Below are positions 47,601-55,602 of a DNA stretch of 64,000 nucleotides, piece after piece (within the stretch, counting starts at the first letter, position 1; each line of letters opens with the position of its first letter). The notes under the pieces are model-generated. The model made no database searches, was not told where the DNA came from, and saw only the letters and a program-made list of their open reading frames with translations. This DNA is from Ambrosia x helenae. Lineage: Eukaryota; Streptophyta; Magnoliopsida; Asterales; Asteraceae. The DNA is taken from the NCBI GenBank assembly GCA_030844895.1, contig CM061228.1:53247081-53311080 (forward strand). Direction: 5' to 3'. The translations under genes and the position numbers were made by a program.

Positions 47601-48398
47601 GACGCAAAGGTCAATGTCACACAATTCGTTAAACCAACAGACAAGTCAAATAGTTTCATTGAGCCGACTTACTCAAAGGACCCAGCTCCTGAGAGTTTAA
47701 GAAAACAGTGCATGGTTGATCAATATCCCATTGCGAGTTTTTCCAAGTCGAACATCAAGGAAAACTATGAAGAGTACCGTGCGTGTTTTAAGTGCGGGGA
47801 AAGGGGACATTTACTTGCCACCTGCCCGTATGTACGACACAAGAGGCACGAGGTGGAGATGAAGCAAAGACATGATTATCCGGTTGATAATTACAGTTAT
47901 CCTCAAAGACGGTTTTTCCCTCAGCCAGCACCTTATTATAACCAAAACAATTTTTACAAAAAGAGGGAAAATCGTCCGATGACTTATGACAAACGCAACC
48001 GGATAGCCACTGAGAAACCATTGAAGAAACCATTGATGAACACAACTGCTGAAAACAAAAAGTTTCCTGCTAAACCTAATGCCAACTCAGCAGTTGGACC
48101 TGTCTCTGTTAAATCAGAGAAGGTAACCAAGAAGGTAGCATTCAAAGACGAAGTAAAGAAACCGGTTGAGACCTCAAAATCTCAGATCCGGATCTTGAAA
48201 CGGTCTGAACAGTCTTGGTCATCGAAGGGGTCTGAGGGTGCTTCAACTTCACAGAATGTGAAAACTGACAAGGAAAAAGTTGAGTGTGAAAAGAAAGAGG
48301 TTGTTAAAACCCAAGATGTTTGTGAATCTAATGAATCTTTGAAACAACCAGTTCAAAGACCCAAGACCAAACAGGCTTGGGTCCCCCAAAAGATCTAA
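44671..48398 (+). pseudogene. Sirevirus copy 2 gag, remainder, broken
   Basis: Continues the gag cut at 27190. It has the capsid-like domain (QLWDMLKNRHDGNEKTRKL and LPPYWNQHIEVLKEKDAY) and a first knuckle CFNCGEKGHFKRE, which loses its last Cys through an extra AG in a GA run near 45798. The acidic and coiled-coil part is 46080-47510. TAG at 47508 replaces a conserved Trp codon. The second knuckle CFKCGERGHLLATC (about 47785) lies in the last open part, ending at TAA 48396. The homologous position of the GTAAGT donor motif is 46551. Not translatable as one protein. Confidence 0.9.
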
Positions 48399-48420
48399 TT
48401 GCTTTACTTGATATGTGCAG

Positions 48421-50340
48421 GGAGCTCTAGCTGGCCCTGTTAGCAGCCTCTGAATTGTTGACAGTGGAGCTTCTGGCCACATGACAGGGGATCTCACGCT
48501 ACTGTTTGACATCAAGAATATAAATGGAGGTTACGTAGCGTTTGCGGGAAATAAAGGAGGCTACATTACAATGGAGGGTAGTGTTAGCAACGGGGTAGTG
48601 ACATTTGAGCGGATATCGTATGTGAAGCAGATAGATTACAATCTACTCAGTGTCAGCCAAATTTGTGATAAACAATTCTCTGTTTATTTTGACGACAAAT
48701 CTTGTTACATCCTGAAGCCGGGTTTTGAACTTCCAAAAGAGTGGGTGATGCTAAAGGCACCGAGAGTAAACAACTTGTATATTCTCGATATGTCCAAAGC
48801 TATGACCACCCATGGCCAAGTCACGTGTTTCCTCTCTAAGGCTACAGAAAAAGAATCTATAATGTGGCATAGGAGAATGGGACATATTCATTTGAGAAAG
48901 ATGAACCAATTGGTGAAAAATGAACTTGTCACTGGAGTTAATGTGAAACATTTTCATTTGATAAAAAGGGTAAGCAGCACAAACAAACCCATAGACCAAA
49001 GAAAGTCAATTCCGTTGAACTACCGCTTGAGCGTTTGCACATGGATTTATTTGGTCCAGTCAAGCGTAAAAGTCATGCTGGGGAATTGTACTGTCTTGTG
49101 GTGACTGACGATTACTCAAGATTCTCATGGGTTATGTGCTTACACCGGAAAAGCGACACGTTTGACAACCTGAAAGTTCTGTTCACTCGTCTGGAGAATA
49201 TCTATGGTCTAAAGATCAAAAGAATCAGGAGTGATAATGGGACGGAGTTCAAGAATGCTCAGATGGATGATCTTTGTGAAAACAAGGGAATTCATCACGA
49301 ATACAGTGCTCCGTATACACCCCAGCAGAACGGTGTCGCAGAACGTAAAAACAGGACTCTAATTGAAACGGCGAGAACAATGCTTGCAGACTCAAATCTT
49401 CCAGTAATGTTCTGGAACGAAGTAATTTACGCAGCATGTTATACTCTAAATCTTGTTTTAACAGTAAAGAAGTTTGGCAAAACTTCTTATGAACTGTTGA
49501 ACCGACGAAAGCCGAATCTAGAGTATCTAGAACCGTTTGGAGCCCCGTGTACAATGCCTAATCATTCGGAGAAGTTCGCACCAAAGGCTGAAGAAGGCTA
49601 TTTTGTTGGATATGCAACCCCACTCAAACGGGTATTCAATAAAAGAACCAGAAAAGTCGAGGAGTGGGCTAATGTTGAAGTACAAAGATATACTCAGAAT
49701 GTACAGGGAGGATGTCCAGACTAGATGTTTGATCACAAAGATTTCTTTGAATCATTCAATCTAGATTGCATGGTTGAAGAAGCTGTACTCCGTTTATATT
49801 ACGAGGTCGAAAACGCGGTGACTTCACCGTTAGTGCGTCCGATCACCGTAAATCCTCAAGCGGCTTCTAATGATGCCACTGCTCATGTGATGGAAGAAGA
49901 TGTGTTCCAAGAAGCTTCAACAACGCTTAATTCATCGGAATCAGAAGATGAAGACGATGATGCTATAAGTGAAGCTATTCTGGACAATGCTACAGTGACA
50001 CCACCAGTGAACCCAAATCCAAATGGTGCTTCATCATCAAATGTGGGTAATGATCTGGTTTCTACAGAGAATTTGACGACTCAAACGGGAGTGCAAGTAC
50101 CTGATTATCCAGAATCTCGGATACATCGAATACACCCGCTTGAACAGGTCATTGGTGATCCTGGTAGTAGTGTTATGACAAGAGGGCAATTGAGGAATGC
50201 TCAAGCACCAGAGAATATTGGCAATCTTGCTTTATATGCCAAAATACAAAAATCTGGTTTTCAAAATGACTGGTCTTTCGCTTGTTATGTTTCACAGGTC
50301 GAGCCGCGGACGTACACGGAAGCTCTTTTGGATGATGCTT
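48421..50340 (+). pseudogene. Sirevirus copy 2 pol, broken and truncated
   Basis: Protease DSGASGHMTGD follows a TGA (48451) that replaces the Trp of SLW. The pre-integrase zinc finger keeps WHRRMGHIHLRKM but lost its CxxC half in a deletion near 48960, which also shifts the frame. The integrase core keeps its Asp, Asp, Glu residues (DLFGP, SDNGTEFKN, QQNGVAERKN). TAG at 49722 replaces another Trp. Sequence then runs to EPRTYTEALL, where copy 4 is inserted. Reverse transcriptase and RNase H lie outside the window. Confidence 0.9.
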
Positions 50341-50871
50341 CATCTGCATTTGCGACTAAGGATTGGATATGATATTATTAACATATGTTAATGGGTAGCC
50401 GAAGGTATTTTTGGATGGGCGAATGAAGATAAACTGGGCGAAGGTGAAGATATTCGGGCGAAGGTAGATCAATACTGGACGAATGAAGAATGGACGTGGA
50501 CTGAAGACCACATTCGACCACTCTTAGTGGGCGAATGTGGAAAATCTCACATTCGACCTATAGAAAGGGGCGAATGTGCAGATGCTATATATAGGTTTTG
50601 AGTTTTTGTTTATGCAAGAGAGTTATCAGTTGTGTTCAGGTTCAGTGCAGGTTCAGTAGTGTTTTTGTGAAAGTGTCTTTGTGATTCTAGATTAACATAA
50701 ACGTTGTAATTGCTTATTAATTGAAAGTTAATCTATGAAAATGAAGTTGAAAATGATCTTGATTGTGTCGTGATTAGCATCTTATCAATTTGTTCAGATC
50801 TAGGGATTCCGCACCTAGATTTGTGACTTGTATGATCATAATATCCTGTTTTAGATAAAATCCAACGCTCA
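50340..50871 (+). repeat. Sirevirus copy 4 5' LTR
   Basis: Homologous to the copy 3 LTR and ends CAACGCTCA. Hairpins: 50508-50540 (15-bp stem with one mismatch and a 3-nt loop, arms CCACATTCG/CGAATGTGG) and 50548-50578 (CACATTCG/CGAATGTG). Confidence 0.85.
50586..50593 (+). promoter_or_regulatory. Sirevirus copy 4 LTR TATA box
   Basis: TATATATA, 7 bp after the second hairpin. Confidence 0.65.
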
Positions 50872-50876
50872 CAAAG

Positions 50877-50888
50877 TGGTATCAGAGC
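50877..50888 (+). other. Sirevirus copy 4 primer binding site
   Basis: TGGTATCAGAGC, 5 bp after the LTR. Confidence 0.9.
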
Positions 50889-51534
50889 ATAGAGGATCAT
50901 ACAACAACAAATTCGATAAGATCAGAGTTGATTTGGACATGTTTTAAACCAATTATCATCTGTTTTTACAAAAACTCTTATAAAACATAGTTTTTGATCG
51001 ATTTAAAGGTGATTTTGTGGTCAAATTCAAGTTTTCCAAGACTTAAAGTTGGTCCAAATCAAATCCGAAACATAACCTGATTGAGATCATTGAAATCCAT
51101 GAACTTTTGAAAATCTCAGATCAAAATAACCGTTTTTCAAACAATAACCGTTTTTCAAAAGTGAAATCTGCTGATATGGGGCGAACCTGGAACCTGGACT
51201 GAGTTTGTGGGCGAACCTGACTGAAAAAGGGGCGAACCTGAGAGTTTGAGTGGACGAACCTGAAAAATTGTTTGATATTTTTCACATTCGGGTGGTAATT
51301 TCCACATTCGACCGTTTTGCTTAGGACGAAAGTGGAATTTGTGTTTTGTGTGATTTACATTCTGGTCATATTCACCTTCGGGTATCACTGTTTGGACGAA
51401 AGTGAGTTAGAAGGGACGAAAGTGTGTCAGTTTGGACGAACTTAGAAAATTTTGGACGAAAGTAATAATTTTCGGGCGAACGTAAAATTTTTGCTGAAAA
51501 TTTTTCTAAGTGTTGTGATTTTCAGATTTTGATC
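50889..51534 (+). promoter_or_regulatory. Sirevirus copy 4 leader
   Basis: Non-coding. Four direct repeats of GGGCGAACCTG or GGACGAACCTG (51179-51263), then CACATTCG and CACCTTCG motifs facing CGAAAGTG copies (51290-51430). A donor-like TTTAAAG|GTGATT is at 51009. A branch-like TTCTAAG and TTTTCAG ending at 51525 lie nine bases before the gag ATG at 51535. Confidence 0.5.
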
Positions 51535-54500
51535 ATGTGGCGTTTTCAAACTACTTCGGGATCAGCACCAACACAACCACAACAGCAGACAATGGACCCA
51601 TGGACTGTTGCAGCTCAAAAGACGAACATGCAGTCCTCACAACCACTGAACTACATGACAACATCGAGCGCGATGCCTCAGAATGTAGCACATCCGGCTT
51701 TACAATCAGATTATTGGGGAGTAGCTGCAGCGGCGGTAAATACTCAAACCACTAACGCTATCTCTACCTTGATTAAGGATTTGTCTACAGGTAGTGGAAC
51801 TCGGCCACCTAAGCTCATGGATATGCAAGAGTACAACCAGTGGCACACCATGTTCAAGATCCATCTGGAGGGCATGGGAGTTGAAGGAGCTGAGGCATGG
51901 AGCATGATCGTCAAAGGATACACAGCACCGATTCTGGAGAATACCGGTGAGTTGATTCCTCTGGAGAACTTGGCAGAGGATGAAAAGAAGAAATACGTGG
52001 TGGAGAAGAAGGCGTTCTCTCAACTGACACAGGCGATCACAAGTGACCTGTTGCATCAGTTTGGGACATGTACAACGTCGAAGCAGCTTTGGGATAAGCT
52101 GAAGAGGAAGCATGATGGTAACGAAAAGACCAGGAGTTTGAGAATGGAGGAGTTGGTTAAGGAGTTTGATAATTTTTCGTTTATTAATAATGAAACTTTG
52201 AAAGAACTAACACCAAGATATATGCATTTATTGTCTGAATTGTCTAGCTATGGTGTACAGATTCCCATGACAAAGCAGGTGGATAAGTTTGCAGATGCTT
52301 TGCCACCACAGTGGGATCAGCATGTGGAGGTACTTAGAGAGAAGGATGCTTATCAATTCTGGACCATTTCAGAGTTTATTGAGAAGTTGGAGAACAAAGA
52401 GCTGGAAGATAGGAGGAAAGCTAGGAGGTCGCAGATTCCTCAGAATCCAAGTCTGTATTTTGGAGGAACGTCAGTTTCAGCTGGAAACTCGAGCTCTGGA
52501 AGTGTTGCACCACATGTTGCATGCATTTCCAATGTCATGGATTCATCAAAACCAACCACCAACTACACACCACCACAATACAACTCCTACACACAACAAC
52601 CATCATACACACCACCACAATATACTTCCTACATTTCACCAGTCTCTCCAATGCAACAAGCTAGTTTTTACACCGCTAACCAAACACAACAACCATCAAA
52701 CCAAATTACTCAACATAAACAACCGGTGGTTTTGGATACATCCAACTTAGGAAACGTGACTGTGGAGGTTGCTCAGCAACACATTGCATTAGTCTCTGCT
52801 ATGGTTTCATCCTACAATGGCTTGGTTGCTAGTCAGATTGGGAACAACAACTTGACCAACGAAGACTACGCACAGATCGATAAAGAAGAGATGGAACTCA
52901 TAGACATTCAATGGGCTTTTGCGAGTATAATGAGGAGAGCAACAGAGTTCATAGAGAAAACTGGAAGGACTGACTTGGCAACTTCTCCCAACACGACTTA
53001 TGGTTTCAATAAGGAGAAGGTCACATGTTTTAATTGTGGAGAGAAAGGACACTTCAAACGGGAATGCACCCAGCCACCTAAACAAGGTAACCGAAACCCT
53101 TTCAATGCTAATTACCAGAACCGTCAACAAAACCAAGTTTCTTACCAAAATAACAACAACTACCAAAACCGAAACTATAACAACCAAAACAGACAACCAA
53201 ACACACAAAACCAGATTCAAAACCAATCTCCTAATCACCCAAACCGAACAGTTGTACCGATCACTACACCTACTGAGACTCAACAGAATGCGAATCAGAA
53301 CCAAGCTTTGGTAACTCAGCAGGATGAGAGGTTTGACTGGTCGGGTATGCAAATAGGGGTTGAAGAAGTAACTACTGGTGGGAATGTGGCTTGTGTTGCC
53401 TATCAGGTTGATTTGGAAGAGTCAGTGGTAGTTGATGAGAAGAAAGAAACTGAGGAGAGTGAGAGTGATGATTCTGAGACTGAGATGGAAGTGGAGAGTG
53501 AACCTGTTGAGGTTAAGGCTGAGGAGAAGAGTTCTGGGATGGTAATTGATTCAGTCTCTGATGTTCCCGAGGAGTGTAAATCAGTCTATTCAGATTGTGA
53601 GAGCGAATCAGACACAGAGGGAAGTGTTGATTCTTTGGATGATGATATTGACCAGTTGCTGGCAGAAGCTGATTTCTTGATGACGAGGAAGTCGTGCATA
53701 GCTGATGATGCTTTCACCAAGATTGACTACTCAAAGTTTTTCACTGGAAAGGAAGCTCATTTTGCTTTGATGGCCATGACCGAACCGCCAAAACCTGTAA
53801 GTTCTGATTCTAGCACTGATGTCATGAGTGATAAATACTGTGGGACTTGTGATAGGTTGACAGAGGAGAATAAACAACTCCGAATTTCACGTGATAGTGC
53901 TATTCAAAACTGTCAATCTACTCGCAAAGAGTTAAATGCTTTTAACAAAGTGTTAGATGGCTATAAAAAGGACATTTCTGACTTGAAAAACACTTTGTCA
54001 TTGAAACAATTGGCCATAAATAACTACATCAATGAAATTGAAAACACCAAGTTAGAAATGGCTGCCATTAAATGCTTTGCTGAAAAGGTTAACAAGAAGT
54101 TAGAAAGCTATAAGAATGTTGCTTATGTCGTGGATCATATAATTGATGATAACACCACCAATTATAAGTCTGTACCATCTCCGGTTCTTTTTGAGAACCA
54201 TAACTATCATCAAGTGATACCGGAGAGTTCGGTGAAATCAGACTCATCATCAGATATGGAATCTAATACTTCGAGTATTGGTGAACCATATCCTGAAGAT
54301 GTGAGACCGATTTTGGGCTTGAACAATGAGGGTGTTTATGCTGAGAGTGATAGTTCTGACTCAGATAATGATGATACTGGTAGTGATAAATCTGATAATG
54401 AATGTGAGATTCCAAAAGAAAATCACATCATTACTACCGAACCAGTATCACCATCTGATCATATTCATCCGATGGCAAAAGCTATTCATGACAAGAAGTC

Positions 54501-55581
54501 TAAAAAGCTTGATGTTAAGAAAAAGAATGATGTTAAGAATGATGTTAAGAATGTGATTGAAAAGAATGAGCTGAATGAAACCAGTGACAAACCTGTAAAG
54601 GTGTTTTATCGGATGGAAGGATCCGATAAAATCATTGCTGATGAGGAATTTCCGATTAAAAATGTTAACTATTCTAAACTTGATAAAATCTGGCAAGAAA
54701 GCACAATTTGGTTTCCAAAACATGAAAGAACCAATGAAATTCCACCAGAAATCTTAAAGAAACTGTTTTCAGAAACTCCTCAAGAGCCAAAAATACATGT
54801 CACTGAGTTTATTCGACCTGATGATAAAGCAAATGGTTTTCATGAACCTTCTTACTCGAAAGGACCACTTCCTGAGAGTTTAAGAAATCAACAATATAAT
54901 GATCAATTTCCTGTAAGATCATTTGCTTCACCGAATGCTCATTATGTGTTTGAGGAATATAGAAAGTGCTTTAAATGTGGAGAACGCGGGCATTTACTTG
55001 CTCAGTGTCCATATGTAAGGCACAAGAGACATGAAGTTGAGGTTAAGAATTCCATCAAAAAGCCGATTGATCATTACATTCCACCGCATAGACGGACTGT
55101 TCCTCAACAACAACATTTTCATAATCAAAACAATTTTCAAATGAGGAACAACCGTCCATTTCATTATGATCGGAGGAATCGGATTGCAATGGAACAATCT
55201 TGGAGAAAACCAGTGGTGAACACAACAGCTGATAGACAAAAGGTTCCACAAAAACCAATTGTCAAGTCAAATGTTGGACCTAAGTCTGTTCATTCAGATA
55301 AGGTTGCTAAGAAAGTTACTTTCAGTAACAATGTTCAGAAACCTATTGAGAAACCAAAACCTCAAATTCGTATTCTCAAAAGGTCTGAACAATCTTGGAC
55401 ACCTAATGGTTCTCCAGGAGCCTCTACATCAAAGGTGAGTGATAAAAGTGAATCTGTTTTGAAAAATCAGAAAACGATTGATTCAAAACAAAAAGTTGTT
55501 GAGAAAGTCATTGAGAATGATTCTTTGAAAGCCAAAGTTCAAAGGCCCAAGACTCAGGCTTGGGTCCCCCGAAAGAACTAA
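51535..55581 (+). CDS. Sirevirus Gag polyprotein (intact)
   Basis: Chosen start is ATG 51535 (MWRFQTTSGS), the same start as copies 2 and 3; upstream in-frame codons are not ATG. The 1349 residues form particles that package element RNA in the cytoplasm. In order: DPWTVAAQKT; a TQT motif near residue 70, of the kind reported to bind dynein light chain 8 in Sireviruses (recalled, untested here); a capsid-like domain (about 90-330); CCHC knuckle CFNCGEKGHFKREC near 497; a Gln/Asn-rich stretch; an acidic segment (610-730); a coiled coil (780-880); a second knuckle CFKCGERGHLLAQC near 1143; and a basic tail. It ends in TAA directly before the in-frame pol. Gags of copia elements are usually far shorter. 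Confidence 0.92.
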   Translation: MWRFQTTSGSAPTQPQQQTMDPWTVAAQKTNMQSSQPLNYMTTSSAMPQNVAHPALQSDYWGVAAAAVNTQTTNAISTLIKDLSTGSGTRPPKLMDMQEYNQWHTMFKIHLEGMGVEGAEAWSMIVKGYTAPILENTGELIPLENLAEDEKKKYVVEKKAFSQLTQAITSDLLHQFGTCTTSKQLWDKLKRKHDGNEKTRSLRMEELVKEFDNFSFINNETLKELTPRYMHLLSELSSYGVQIPMTKQVDKFADALPPQWDQHVEVLREKDAYQFWTISEFIEKLENKELEDRRKARRSQIPQNPSLYFGGTSVSAGNSSSGSVAPHVACISNVMDSSKPTTNYTPPQYNSYTQQPSYTPPQYTSYISPVSPMQQASFYTANQTQQPSNQITQHKQPVVLDTSNLGNVTVEVAQQHIALVSAMVSSYNGLVASQIGNNNLTNEDYAQIDKEEMELIDIQWAFASIMRRATEFIEKTGRTDLATSPNTTYGFNKEKVTCFNCGEKGHFKRECTQPPKQGNRNPFNANYQNRQQNQVSYQNNNNYQNRNYNNQNRQPNTQNQIQNQSPNHPNRTVVPITTPTETQQNANQNQALVTQQDERFDWSGMQIGVEEVTTGGNVACVAYQVDLEESVVVDEKKETEESESDDSETEMEVESEPVEVKAEEKSSGMVIDSVSDVPEECKSVYSDCESESDTEGSVDSLDDDIDQLLAEADFLMTRKSCIADDAFTKIDYSKFFTGKEAHFALMAMTEPPKPVSSDSSTDVMSDKYCGTCDRLTEENKQLRISRDSAIQNCQSTRKELNAFNKVLDGYKKDISDLKNTLSLKQLAINNYINEIENTKLEMAAIKCFAEKVNKKLESYKNVAYVVDHIIDDNTTNYKSVPSPVLFENHNYHQVIPESSVKSDSSSDMESNTSSIGEPYPEDVRPILGLNNEGVYAESDSSDSDNDDTGSDKSDNECEIPKENHIITTEPVSPSDHIHPMAKAIHDKKSKKLDVKKKNDVKNDVKNVIEKNELNETSDKPVKVFYRMEGSDKIIADEEFPIKNVNYSKLDKIWQESTIWFPKHERTNEIPPEILKKLFSETPQEPKIHVTEFIRPDDKANGFHEPSYSKGPLPESLRNQQYNDQFPVRSFASPNAHYVFEEYRKCFKCGERGHLLAQCPYVRHKRHEVEVKNSIKKPIDHYIPPHRRTVPQQQHFHNQNNFQMRNNRPFHYDRRNRIAMEQSWRKPVVNTTADRQKVPQKPIVKSNVGPKSVHSDKVAKKVTFSNNVQKPIEKPKPQIRILKRSEQSWTPNGSPGASTSKVSDKSESVLKNQKTIDSKQKVVEKVIENDSLKAKVQRPKTQAWVPRKN
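53797..53802 (+). promoter_or_regulatory. Conserved donor-like GTAAGT inside gag
   Basis: Perfect 5' splice-site hexamer coding Val-Ser after PPKP. All four Sirevirus copies keep GTAAGT here (positions 19, 32374, 46551 and 53797), while neighbouring synonymous positions vary. With the acceptor at 55602 it would define an 1806-nt in-frame intron. Use in vivo is inferred only. Confidence 0.4.
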
Positions 55582-55602
55582 TTGTTTACTTTTTGTGTGC
55601 AG
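55435..55602 (+). other. Candidate 168-nt intron across the gag stop
   Basis: Strong donor AAAG|GTGAGT at 55435 and acceptor TTGTGTGCAG ending at 55602, with branch-like AACTAAT formed around the gag TAA. Phase 0 and 56 codons long, so its removal would place gag in frame with pol and remove the stop. Copies 1 and 2 keep GTGAAA at the homologous donor position, which is weaker. Confidence 0.4.
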
